Assembly (NCBI GenBank): GCA_031551135.1
Contig: JAVBOA010000005.1
Coordinates: 1 to 64,000 of the forward strand
Length of the DNA stretch: 64,000 nucleotides
Reading direction: 5' to 3'
Source: JAITVM01 sp031551135
GTDB lineage: Bacteria; Bacillota; Clostridia; Lachnospirales; JAITVM01
Shown here: one piece after another, positions 22,763 to 30,777 of the stretch
Layout: each line of letters starts with the position of its first letter
Numbering within the stretch: the stretch's first letter is position 1
Position numbers and translations under genes: made by a program
Notes under the pieces: generated by a model
Told to the model about the DNA's origin: nothing
The model's database searches: none
The model's input: only the letters and a program-made list of their open reading frames with translations

Positions 22763-24278
22763 TTTTTTCGCCTCCGTTCTTTATTCTTCCCGAAACCATA
22801 AGCATACCGAGCTCGGCTTCGGTATAATTGTCCGAACGTCTGACATCTACAATTTTTCCTTCAAAAATCACGGCGATTCGGTCAGATAATTTTCGCACTT
22901 CGTTCAAATCGGCGGATATAAGCAAAACTCCTTTGCTCGATTTTTTTAAATCCAGCATTTGATTATGAATATATTCGGCCGCTGAAATATCAACACCGCG
23001 GGTTGGCTGAGCGGCAATCACAATTTCAGGAGACTGCGAAAAAACTCTGCCGATTATTACTTTTTGGGCATTTCCGCCGGAAAGCGAGGAGACCTCCGCG
23101 CCTGTACCCGAGGTTTTTATCATAAATTTAGAAATCAAATCATTTGCGTTTTTTTCAATCTCCTTTGATTTAAAAATGCCTTTTTTCTGATAATTATCTT
23201 TTTTGTGATATCCCAAAATCAGATTTTCGGAAACAGACATTTCGCCGACCAGACCGCGCTTGTTTCTGTCTTCGGGAATATGCCCGATTTTCGCTTCGAT
23301 AAAATTATCCGCTGTACCCGAAATTTCTTTTCCATTCAAAAATATATTCATGGAATCGGCTTTAATTAGCCCTGTTATCGCTTCTATCAATTCGGTTTGA
23401 CCGTTTCCGTCAACTCCGGCAATGCCCAAAATTTCGTTTTTGTGTACAGTCAAATTTATATCCTTCAGTTCTACGCCTTCATTGTTTTTCAAAGATAGAT
23501 TTTTTATTTCAAAATGTTTTTCGTTGCAGTCCTCCGGCGGCGAAACGCGTCCAAGCTCAACATCTCTGCCGACCATTAATTTAGCTAATTTTTCTTCGTT
23601 CATATCTTTGGATTCTTTTTCGTCAATAAATTCGCCGTCACGCATGACCGTGACTTTGTCAGCAACCTGCATTATTTCATGCAATTTATGCGTGATCAAA
23701 ATTATGCTTTTGCCTTCGGATTTTAAAACTTTCAGCATTGCGAAAAATTCATCAACCTCTGTCGGAGTTAGAACCGCCGTAGGCTCATCCAAAATCAGAA
23801 TTTTCGCACCCCTGTACAAAGCTTTGGTTATTTCAACTCTTTGTTTTTGACCGACGCTCAAGTCCTCCACTTTTTTATAAAAATCCAATTTGAAATTCAA
23901 TCTGTCCGTCAATTCCTTGACCGATTTTTCATAAACGGATTTATCGATAAACATGCCTTTAAGCGGCTCAGCACCGACCACAATATTTTCTATTACATTA
24001 AAAACATCTGCCAGCATAAAATGCTGATGCACCATACCGATACCCATTGAGATTGCTTCGTGCGTATTAGAAATTTTAGTTTCTTTGCCGTTTAGTTTTA
24101 TGCTTCCGCTGTTTAAGCTTGTCATTCCGTATAAAATTTTCATTAAAGTAGTTTTTCCGGCACCGTTTTCGCCCAAAATTGCGTGAATTTCACCGGGATT
24201 TACTCTGAGTTTAGCTCCTTTTAATGCGGGGGTTTCACCATAGTTTTTATATATATCCTGCATTTCAACTGCATACAT
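22752..24278 (-). CDS. Nucleoside ABC transporter ATP-binding protein (two ABC domains)
   Basis: 508 residues with two fused ABC domains. Domain 1 (about 1-230) has Walker A GENGAGKTT, signature LSVGQKQRVEI and Walker B ILILDEPTAVL. Domain 2 (about 250-500) has the degenerate Walker A GVDGNGQTEL, signature LSGGNAQKV and AAQPTRGVD, as is normal for RbsA/NupO-type ATPases where one site is impaired. The start is ATG 24278 behind GGAGGAGG. It energises import of nucleosides bound by the BMP lipoprotein. Confidence 0.94.
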   Translation of the reverse strand: MYAVEMQDIYKNYGETPALKGAKLRVNPGEIHAILGENGAGKTTLMKILYGMTSLNSGSIKLNGKETKISNTHEAISMGIGMVHQHFMLADVFNVIENIVVGAEPLKGMFIDKSVYEKSVKELTDRLNFKLDFYKKVEDLSVGQKQRVEITKALYRGAKILILDEPTAVLTPTEVDEFFAMLKVLKSEGKSIILITHKLHEIMQVADKVTVMRDGEFIDEKESKDMNEEKLAKLMVGRDVELGRVSPPEDCNEKHFEIKNLSLKNNEGVELKDINLTVHKNEILGIAGVDGNGQTELIEAITGLIKADSMNIFLNGKEISGTADNFIEAKIGHIPEDRNKRGLVGEMSVSENLILGYHKKDNYQKKGIFKSKEIEKNANDLISKFMIKTSGTGAEVSSLSGGNAQKVIIGRVFSQSPEIVIAAQPTRGVDISAAEYIHNQMLDLKKSSKGVLLISADLNEVRKLSDRIAVIFEGKIVDVRRSDNYTEAELGMLMVSGRIKNGGEKIEA

Positions 24279-24340
24279 ATGAACACCTCCTCCGAGGGAA
24301 AATTACTATAGTCATAAAATACCAATACTTAATTATTCAA

Positions 24341-24361
24341 GGGCGGAGACGAGTTCCGCCC
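24341..24361 (-). terminator. Intercistronic hairpin between the BMP lipoprotein and ATPase genes
   Basis: A perfect 7-bp stem GGGCGGA/TCCGCCC with a 7-base loop and no T run. It lies between the abundant binding protein and the transporter genes. The usual reading is partial termination or protection of the upstream mRNA, so that binding protein is made in excess. Confidence 0.6.
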
Positions 24362-24376
24362 AGTATGTTATTTTAA

Positions 24377-25504
24377 TTATTTGATTTTCGAAATATTATG
24401 CTCTTGAATCCATGCGTCAACTTCTTCTGATTTCGACGGAATTTGTATATTATTATCAATTATATATGCTTTTATTTTCTCCATTTGGGACTTAATATTT
24501 TCGGGTATTGCAATATTTGTTCCCTCGAAAGTATAACCTACTGCGTTTTGAGCAAGTCCGAGATTTAATACGCCCGGCTTCCAAGAATCCTCATTGATTT
24601 TTTTGATTTCGGAAAAAACTATTTCATAAACTTTTCTTTCGCTTGTACAAATAATATGCTCAGGGTCGATTGGATTTTGGGACATTCCGGCTCCGATTGC
24701 ATATTTGTTTTCGTTTTTTGCGGCCGTAAAAACGCCCAAACCCGTAGCACCGGCGAAATGCTGAACAACATCAGCACCTGTAGAATACATTCCGGAGGCA
24801 AGCGAAATTCCTTTTGCAGGGTCGCTGAAAGAGCCAGCTACAGTCTGATCGACAATAATATCTTTATCAACGAATTTTGCGCCTGCCACAAATCCGGCTT
24901 GTGCTGCCAATTGGATAGGAGTATCCATACCAACAATAATGCCGACATGTTTTTCGGGGTTAGCAAGCGGAAAATTTGCGGTATCTGTGGTTACCAATCC
25001 CGCAAGAACGCCTGACAAAAAGGTTTGCTCCTGTTGATATGTAAAAATACTGCTTACATTCGGGAGGTCGACATTGGCATCAATAATGGTGAATTTTTGT
25101 TCAGGAAAATCTGTCGCAACTTTAGTGAGTGAATCGATTTGGTCAGCGCCGAGTACGATTATTAAAGAATATTCGCCGCTTTCGGCATATTGGCGCGTAA
25201 CAGTTTCATAATCGGTAGCGGCTTTCGGCTCTGCGTAATCAAACGGAATACCAAGTTCCTTTTCACCCATTTGCATTCCTTGAAAAGACATATCATTGAA
25301 ATTCTTGTCACCGAGTCCGGCTGTTGTCAAAACTAAGCCGACTTTTTTTGCGCTTGCTGTTTTTTCTTCGGTATTGGTGGACTGCTCTGATGTAGTTTGT
25401 TCGGTTGCAGGCGTATCAACATCGATTTTCTTGCCGCTGCAACCTGTAAACGCGATTGCTAAAGTGATTAAAAGAGCTAATGCTGGACATTTTTTGGACT
25501 TCAT
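24377..25504 (-). CDS. BMP family (PnrA-like) nucleoside-binding lipoprotein
   Basis: 375 residues. The lipoprotein signal ends in the lipobox FTGC (Cys about residue 22), followed by a Thr/Glu-rich linker. The BMP fold begins KKVGLVLTTAGLGDKNFNDMSFQGMQMGEKELGI, whose GLGDKNFND loop binds the nucleoside; GKGISLASGMYSTGADVVQHFAGATGLGVFTAA is the second family hallmark. The start is ATG 25504. It captures purine nucleosides outside the membrane for the downstream ABC permeases. It is the first gene of a five-gene operon ending at punA. Confidence 0.94.
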   Translation of the reverse strand: MKSKKCPALALLITLAIAFTGCSGKKIDVDTPATEQTTSEQSTNTEEKTASAKKVGLVLTTAGLGDKNFNDMSFQGMQMGEKELGIPFDYAEPKAATDYETVTRQYAESGEYSLIIVLGADQIDSLTKVATDFPEQKFTIIDANVDLPNVSSIFTYQQEQTFLSGVLAGLVTTDTANFPLANPEKHVGIIVGMDTPIQLAAQAGFVAGAKFVDKDIIVDQTVAGSFSDPAKGISLASGMYSTGADVVQHFAGATGLGVFTAAKNENKYAIGAGMSQNPIDPEHIICTSERKVYEIVFSEIKKINEDSWKPGVLNLGLAQNAVGYTFEGTNIAIPENIKSQMEKIKAYIIDNNIQIPSKSEEVDAWIQEHNISKIK

Positions 25505-25698
25505 AAATTCTCCTCCATTAAATAAAATAGTTTTTAGCTTTTAACTAAAAAATGATTAAGGAACGTTAATATATATCCATAAAGCAATTTGCGAAAATAA
25601 TATGCGTCCACATTATTTTTTCATTTTGCTGTATTTCGTAATCAAATTTGACTTATGTAAATGATATTTGTATATTATTTTTTTCACTCTACTAATAA

Positions 25699-25714
25699 AT
25701 AAAAACGTTTTTAT
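25699..25714. promoter_or_regulatory. Perfect palindrome, candidate LacI-family operator upstream of the BMP operon
   Basis: ATAAAAACGTTTTTAT is a 16-base perfect palindrome with the central CG common to LacI-family sites. It lies about 195 bases before the BMP lipoprotein start and downstream of lacI. It differs in detail from the site at 26913-26927, so common recognition is uncertain. No purine riboswitch was recognised in 25505-25848. Confidence 0.45.
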
Positions 25715-25740
25715 TTTTCTTTTATAAAAAAGCGATTGAA

Positions 25741-25845
25741 TATAGCGGTTTGATTTTTTACTAATTAAAAGATTTTGTTTTAGTGTCATATAAAATCAAG
25801 AAAAATCAAACCGCATTACAATCAATGTATAGTTAAAATGCTATA
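25741..25845. repeat. Hairpin-forming repeat element, copy 1
   Basis: 105 bases that begin TATAGCGGTTTGATTTTTTA and end TTAAAATGCTATA, with an internal complement AAATCAAACCGC at 25803-25814. Copy 2 is at 37600-37691. Outside the element, ATTGAA on the left pairs with TTCAAT on the right, which runs into the 3' end of the lacI-type gene. It may be a palindromic mobile element or a structured RNA. Confidence 0.7.
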
Positions 25846-25848
25846 AAT

Positions 25849-26898
25849 TCAATTGCTTCTTTTGCAAGAGTTTTTTTCTATCAAGGTAGAGTCCAGAATA
25901 ATATCCATTCTGCCGGAAAGTTCTTTATTGTTAATTTGGCTTATTAAGGATTGAGCGGCTGTTTTGCCAAGCTCGAAGCAAGGTATGGATAAATAAGTTA
26001 AATCAATAAAAGTTTTCGTAAAAAAATCGGGCGTGCAGCAGGCTATGAAGGATAAATTTTCGGGTGATTCAATATTAATCTTTTTCAGGCCAGACATAGC
26101 GCCGAGCATTATTAAATCACCCAAAGCGTAAATAGCTGTCGGCGGATTCTGCATTTGCATTAATTCGATAGCGCATTTTGCACTTTTGTCCAAAATCAAA
26201 TCGCTGTATCTGCCTTTCGAACGGTCATAATTTTTATCGCAATATAGAATCAAGCTTTCGTCATAAGTCCCAAGTTCTTTCATTTTTTTTATGTAAAAAT
26301 CAATATTGCCTTTTGAAACATAAGAATGTTCATGGCTTGCGATAAGAGCAATCCTACTATGTCCAAGTTTTATCAAATAATCCAGAACGGTTTCCGCTTG
26401 CTTCGCGCTTGATGTCATAACCGTGGTTACATCTAAATCTTTGCTCTGCATGCTGATCAGCACAACCGGAATTCCGAGCGAAATCGCTTTAAGCAGAACT
26501 TTTTTCAACTTTTCGTCCATATCCACATCGCTCGAAATGATTATTCCGTCAACTTGTCTTTTTATCAAAACTTCCGCATGATTTATTATCTTTACACGAG
26601 AAGAATCTCCGTCACATAAAAATAAATTTAAATTAGACTTTGAGGCCGCAGAATCAATTCCTTTTATAATCGCCGTAGAGTGCGGAATAGAAATATCTTC
26701 TATTATAATTCCCAAAGTATTTGTTCGTTTGTGCTTCAAATTTTGCGCCGCCATGTTTGGATGAAAATCCAAAGCCTTCATTGCGTTAAGAACCTTAGCT
26801 TTTGTTTTGTCCGAAACCTTGTCTCTGTTATTAATAACCCGAGATACTGTGCTGATAGCAACTCCTGCGTGTTTTGCTACATCTTTTATGTTATTCAT
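25849..26898 (-). CDS. LacI family transcriptional regulator
   Basis: 349 residues. The N-terminal LacI helix-turn-helix and hinge read NNIKDVAKHAGVAISTVSRVINNRDKVSDKTKAKVLNAMKALDFHPN; the C-terminal two thirds form the periplasmic-binding-protein-like effector domain (LGIIIEDISIPHSTAIIKGID, DGIIISSDVD, GHSRIALIAS). The start is ATG 26898 behind AGTAGGTG. It lies directly upstream of the nucleoside operon on the same strand and probably controls it, perhaps in response to a nucleoside or base; the effector is inferred from position. Confidence 0.92.
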   Translation of the reverse strand: MNNIKDVAKHAGVAISTVSRVINNRDKVSDKTKAKVLNAMKALDFHPNMAAQNLKHKRTNTLGIIIEDISIPHSTAIIKGIDSAASKSNLNLFLCDGDSSRVKIINHAEVLIKRQVDGIIISSDVDMDEKLKKVLLKAISLGIPVVLISMQSKDLDVTTVMTSSAKQAETVLDYLIKLGHSRIALIASHEHSYVSKGNIDFYIKKMKELGTYDESLILYCDKNYDRSKGRYSDLILDKSAKCAIELMQMQNPPTAIYALGDLIMLGAMSGLKKINIESPENLSFIACCTPDFFTKTFIDLTYLSIPCFELGKTAAQSLISQINNKELSGRMDIILDSTLIEKNSCKRSN

Positions 26899-26912
26899 AA
26901 GCATCACCTACT

Positions 26913-26962
26913 AAATCGAAACGATTTTATTACATGTTATCATCATTTTTACACAAATGCAA
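26913..26962 (-). promoter_or_regulatory. lacI-type gene promoter with operator-like palindrome
   Basis: On the - strand: -35 TTGCAT (26957-26962), 17-base spacer, -10 TAACAT (26934-26939). Just downstream AAATCG-TTT-CGATTT (26913-26927) is a perfect 6+6 palindrome at the transcription start region. This suggests autorepression. The remaining gap up to 27229 is AT-rich and shows no gene. Confidence 0.6.
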
Positions 26963-27229
26963 TAGTATTTAAAAATATTTTGGATATAATTTATATTATA
27001 ATTAAAATATCCTTAATTTATTTGTTAGTTAATTTGAAAATTATCCGGATTCGCAATAAGATGGGGTAAATTTTCTTCAAGCAATAAAATATTAACTCTC
27101 TGCATTTCATAAAAGATAACTATATTTTTTCACAATTTTATTTTATAATACAGTAATAATCGGTTTGTATAATTTACTGATTGTAATAATTTCTGAATTT
27201 TAAAAAAAATCGGAAAGAATGTGTTTATA

Positions 27230-27991
27230 ATGAATATAAAAGATATTAAAGAAATATTTTCGAATGCTGAAATAAATGAATTTCCGAAATTTATAGCTGA
27301 GTTTTCTTCGGATGAGCGCGACGGCGTAAAAAAAATATTATTATCTGCACAAAATAAAATTCTCGCTCACGAAAAAGAAATCGAACGTGTAACAAAATTG
27401 AATACTTACGAAAATTATTATTATGAGCACGGAGTCGAGATAATCGGCGGAATTGACGAAGTAGGGCGTGGACCGTTGGCGGGTCCTGTTGTTGCCGCTT
27501 GCGTAATTTTGCCGAAGAACACGATTATTCCGTATATCGACGATTCGAAAAAATTATCCGAAAAAAAGCGCAATGAGATTTTTGGAGTAATTAAAGAAAA
27601 AGCACTTGATATCGGAATCGGGTCAGTTGATAATTACAGAATAGACGAAATAAATATTTTGCAGGCAACTTTTGAAGCCATGAAAATCGCTATAAATTCC
27701 ATGAAAATTAAACCGGAAATGCTTTTGATAGATGCCGTTAGAATTCCCGGAATTTCTACAAATCAGCATCCGATTGTAAAAGGCGACAGTCTGAGTATCA
27801 GTATCGCCGCGGCGAGCATTATTGCAAAAGTCACGCGTGATGAATGGATGAATAAATATGCCGAGGAATATTCGGTTTATGATTTCGAGAATAATAAAGG
27901 GTACGGTACGGCGAAACATATTGACGGGATTAAGCAATTCGGAACTTGCCCGATACATAGGAAATCTTTTCTGAAATCTATAGCATATTGA
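27230..27991 (+). CDS. rnhB: Ribonuclease HII
   Basis: About 253 residues. The type 2 RNase H core is clear: GGIDEVGRGPLAGPVVAACVI with the catalytic Asp-Glu pair, DDSKKLSEKKR, LLIDAV, and AAASIIAKVTRDEWM with YGTAKHIDGI. An N-terminal extension of about 70 residues precedes the core, as in many Firmicutes enzymes. It removes ribonucleotides from DNA and RNA-DNA hybrids. The start may be ATG 27230 or GTG 27221; neither has an ideal ribosome site. It begins the operon running to gpsA. Confidence 0.94.
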   Translation: MNIKDIKEIFSNAEINEFPKFIAEFSSDERDGVKKILLSAQNKILAHEKEIERVTKLNTYENYYYEHGVEIIGGIDEVGRGPLAGPVVAACVILPKNTIIPYIDDSKKLSEKKRNEIFGVIKEKALDIGIGSVDNYRIDEINILQATFEAMKIAINSMKIKPEMLLIDAVRIPGISTNQHPIVKGDSLSISIAAASIIAKVTRDEWMNKYAEEYSVYDFENNKGYGTAKHIDGIKQFGTCPIHRKSFLKSIAY

Positions 27992-28024
27992 TAAATTGAA
28001 GTAAACATTTAGGATGTGGATATT

Positions 28025-28306
28025 TTGGATAAAAAACAAAAGAAAAAAGCAGTAGCGTTAAAATATGACCCAACCATGGCTGCGCCGCAGGTAGTCGCAA
28101 AAGGTGAGGGTTTTGTTGCCGAAAAAATAATCGAAGCAAATAAAGATGAAATCGAAATATATGAGGATGCCGCGCTTGTTGAGGAATTGACAAAAATAGA
28201 TATCGGGCAGAATATTCCGCCCGAATTATATCAAGTTGTGGCAGAGGTTTTGCTTTTTATATCTGACCTCGACAAAATCCAATCGTACAAGAAAAATGCA
28301 AAATAA
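28025..28306 (+). CDS. FlhB C-terminal domain-like protein (YlqH/FlhX type)
   Basis: About 93 residues. KQKKKAVALKYDPTMAAPQVVAKGEGFVAEKIIEAN matches the cytoplasmic tail of the flagellar/type III export protein FlhB, with DPT where FlhB has the cleaved NPTH. Bacillus ylqH has the same stand-alone form and also lies next to rnhB. The start is probably TTG 28025 (AGGA 10 bases upstream) rather than GTG 28016. No other flagellar genes are in the window. Its role outside flagella is unclear. Confidence 0.85.
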   Translation: MDKKQKKKAVALKYDPTMAAPQVVAKGEGFVAEKIIEANKDEIEIYEDAALVEELTKIDIGQNIPPELYQVVAEVLLFISDLDKIQSYKKNAK

Positions 28307-28637
28307 AGCAATCGGTTATTTATATGAACAAAAAGCTGCGGATTTTTTAATTAAAAGCGGATACACGGTTTTAGAAAGAAATTATATTTGCCCGTATGGC
28401 GAAATTGATTTGATTTGCGAAAATGAGGAATTTATTATTTTCGTGGAAGTGAAATTCAGAAAATCATCGAAATTTGGGCTTCCGAAAGAATACGTAAATA
28501 ATTCCAAACAAACGAGAATAAAAAATTCTTCTTTATATTATATATCTGAAAAAAATATTACGGAAAAAAGTTTTAGATACGATGTCATTTCATTTTTAAA
28601 AAACGATGCAGAATATATTCAAAACGCTTTTGACTAG
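28296..28637 (+). CDS. yraN: YraN/UPF0102 family endonuclease-like protein
   Basis: 113 residues. The UPF0102 pattern is visible: N-terminal IGYLYEQKAADFLIKSGYTVLERNY, then CPYGEIDLICENEEFIIFVEVKFRKS, the nuclease-fold motif (E-x-D ... E-V-K). The start is ATG 28296, overlapping the end of the preceding gene by 11 bases, so translation is coupled. The family is related to Holliday-junction resolvases and restriction nucleases, but its activity is not well established. Its place after rnhB is conserved in many genomes. Confidence 0.9.
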   Translation: MQNKAIGYLYEQKAADFLIKSGYTVLERNYICPYGEIDLICENEEFIIFVEVKFRKSSKFGLPKEYVNNSKQTRIKNSSLYYISEKNITEKSFRYDVISFLKNDAEYIQNAFD

Positions 28638-28647
28638 GGGTGAATTT

Positions 28648-29460
28648 ATGATTTTACATGAAAACAAAGTAAGCTACCTTACATTTGAAATTTTTGATAA
28701 ATTGGATTTTGTGCGGCATGCTTTTTCCACGCGTGTCGGCGGTGTTTCCAAAGGTTGCTATGAAAGCCTTAATCTTGGACTGAACCGCGGCGATGACCCG
28801 GACGATGTTATCACAAATTATATTTTATTCGCCAGAGAAATCGGTTTTGATTATAATAATATGGTTTTGTCGGATCAGGTGCACGGCAAGGAAATTTATA
28901 ATGTCAAGCAGGAAGACCGCGGCAAAGGGATTGTTAAAGAATCTGACATAAAAAATATCGACGGGCTTATCACAAATATTCCGAATTTAATTTTGACAAC
29001 TTTTTATGCGGACTGCACTCCGCTGTTTTTTGCTGATATAAAAAAACGGGTGATTGCAATTTCACATTCCGGTTGGAAAGGCACTGTTTTGAAAATCGGC
29101 GAAGCCACATTGAATGAAATGATTGAAAAATATAATTCGGACGTTCGGGATATTTTAATCGGAATCGGACCTTCAATCTGCAAGGATTGCTTTGAGGTCG
29201 ACGAGCCGGTTTATTTGGAATTTAAAGGGGTCTTTGATTATATTGATGATTACTGCGTGAAAAAAGGAATAAAATATTATATCGATACAAAATCCTTGAT
29301 AAAGCGAACGTTTCTGGATTTAGGGATAATTGAGAAAAATATAGAAGTTTCGGAATTTTGCACAAAATGCAGACCGGATTTATTTTATTCGCACCGTTAC
29401 AGCGGCGGCGAACGGGGAAGCTTGGCAGGATTTATAGAACTAAATTCTTATGGAGAATAA
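28648..29460 (+). CDS. pgeF: Peptidoglycan editing factor PgeF (YfiH/laccase-domain family)
   Basis: 270 residues. Conserved parts are RHAFSTRVGGVS, LNLGLNRGDD, SDQVHGKEIY, TTFYADCTPLFFADI, ISHSGWKGTV, IGIGPSICKDCFEVD and FYSHRYSGGERGS, with the metal-binding Cys and His residues of this family. In E. coli the protein hydrolyses mis-incorporated residues in peptidoglycan precursors; an older label is polyphenol oxidase. The start is ATG 28648 behind GGGTGA. It is coupled to the DUF512 gene that follows. Confidence 0.92.
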   Translation: MILHENKVSYLTFEIFDKLDFVRHAFSTRVGGVSKGCYESLNLGLNRGDDPDDVITNYILFAREIGFDYNNMVLSDQVHGKEIYNVKQEDRGKGIVKESDIKNIDGLITNIPNLILTTFYADCTPLFFADIKKRVIAISHSGWKGTVLKIGEATLNEMIEKYNSDVRDILIGIGPSICKDCFEVDEPVYLEFKGVFDYIDDYCVKKGIKYYIDTKSLIKRTFLDLGIIEKNIEVSEFCTKCRPDLFYSHRYSGGERGSLAGFIELNSYGE

Positions 29461-29461
29461 A

Positions 29462-30766
29462 ATGAAAAATTTGATAATCGGCGTAGAGAAAAACAGTATA
29501 GCTGAGGAATTGGGAATCGAAGCCGGAGATTTTTGCGTTAGTATTGACGAAAAAGAAATTCTTGATATTTTTGATTACCGTTATTTAATAAAAAATGAAT
29601 TTTTAGAATTGCTTATAGAGAAAAAAGACGGCGACGAGATTATTTTTGAAATCGAAAAAGACGAGGACGAAGACCTCGGAATTATTTTCGAGGACGGAAT
29701 TATGGACGACGCGAAATCCTGTAAAAACAAATGTATTTTTTGTTTTATAGACCAATTGCCAAAAAATATGCGCCCTACCCTTTATTTTAAAGACGACGAT
29801 TCGAGACTTTCGTTTTTGCAGGGAAATTATATAACGCTCACGAATATGAGTGAAAAAGATATCGAGCGGATAATTTTTTATCATTTATCGCCAATAAATA
29901 TTTCTGTACATACTACAGACAGCGAACTGCGAAAATTTATGCTGAAAAACCCGAAATCGGATAATCTGCTTCCGTTTATCGAAAAATTATACAATGCGAA
30001 TATCGAAATGAATTTTCAGATTGTACTTTGCAAATCTGTAAATGATAAAGAAAATCTCGATAAAACTATTCTTGATTTATCAAAATATATCGGTAAAGCG
30101 AAATCACTTTCGGTTGTGCCGGTCGGGATTACAAAATTCCGTGAGGGTTTGTTTTCGCTGGATAGCTTTAATAAAGAGGATTCAGAAGCATTGTTACAGC
30201 AATTGGATAAACATTCCGAAGTCTTTCGGAAAAAATATGGAACGAATTTCGTTTACGCAAGCGATGAATTTTATTTAAAGGCCGGGCGCGAAATCCCAAA
30301 CGCTGATTTTTATGAAGATTTTTATCAAATCGAGAACGGCGTAGGAATGATAAGCTCATTCAGGCAGGAATTTTTTGATTATTTAGAAAATTTTCAGCCG
30401 AAAGAAATAAAAAAATCCGTTACAATCGTCACAGGCGTTTTGGCGTATGATTTTATAAAATCACTTGCGGACGAATTATGCAATAAATTTTCAAAATTAG
30501 ACATAAATATTGTAAAAGTGAAAAATGAGTTTTTTGGTGAAAAAATAACCGTTTCGGGGCTTTTGACCGGAGAGGATATTATAAATAGTTTGTTAAATTC
30601 AAAAATAGGTGATATTATTTTAATACCCGAAAATGCTCTGCGTGATGGAGAAGATGTTTTTTTGGATGATATACGGATTTTTGAAATCGAAAAAAGATTC
30701 GGCGTAAAAACCGTTTCTTGTGAAAATAACGGAAAATGTTTTATTGAGAATATTTGCGGTAAATAG
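29462..30766 (+). CDS. DUF512 / PDZ radical-SAM-like FeS protein
   Basis: 434 residues. An N-terminal PDZ-like domain (about 1-65, ending before IEKDEDEDLGIIFEDGIMDD) is followed by CKNKCIFCFIDQLPKNMRPTLYFKDDDSRLSFL, a Cys-x3-Cys-x2-Cys cluster of radical-SAM type, and a C-terminal DUF512 domain with the GVTGVLAYDFI-like segment near residue 320. The start is ATG 29462 behind GGAG and overlaps the pgeF stop region. It precedes der in many Clostridia. Its reaction is unknown. Confidence 0.88.
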   Translation: MKNLIIGVEKNSIAEELGIEAGDFCVSIDEKEILDIFDYRYLIKNEFLELLIEKKDGDEIIFEIEKDEDEDLGIIFEDGIMDDAKSCKNKCIFCFIDQLPKNMRPTLYFKDDDSRLSFLQGNYITLTNMSEKDIERIIFYHLSPINISVHTTDSELRKFMLKNPKSDNLLPFIEKLYNANIEMNFQIVLCKSVNDKENLDKTILDLSKYIGKAKSLSVVPVGITKFREGLFSLDSFNKEDSEALLQQLDKHSEVFRKKYGTNFVYASDEFYLKAGREIPNADFYEDFYQIENGVGMISSFRQEFFDYLENFQPKEIKKSVTIVTGVLAYDFIKSLADELCNKFSKLDINIVKVKNEFFGEKITVSGLLTGEDIINSLLNSKIGDIILIPENALRDGEDVFLDDIRIFEIEKRFGVKTVSCENNGKCFIENICGK

Positions 30767-30777
30767 GAGAGGGAAAT

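Noticed and set aside
25505..25848. Purine riboswitch before the BMP operon
   Set aside because: The conserved loop words and P1 stem of purine riboswitches were not found; the region holds a hairpin repeat and a palindrome instead.
28025..28306. Flagellar or type III export locus
   Set aside because: Only the FlhB C-terminal-like protein is present, in its usual place beside rnhB; no other export genes occur.
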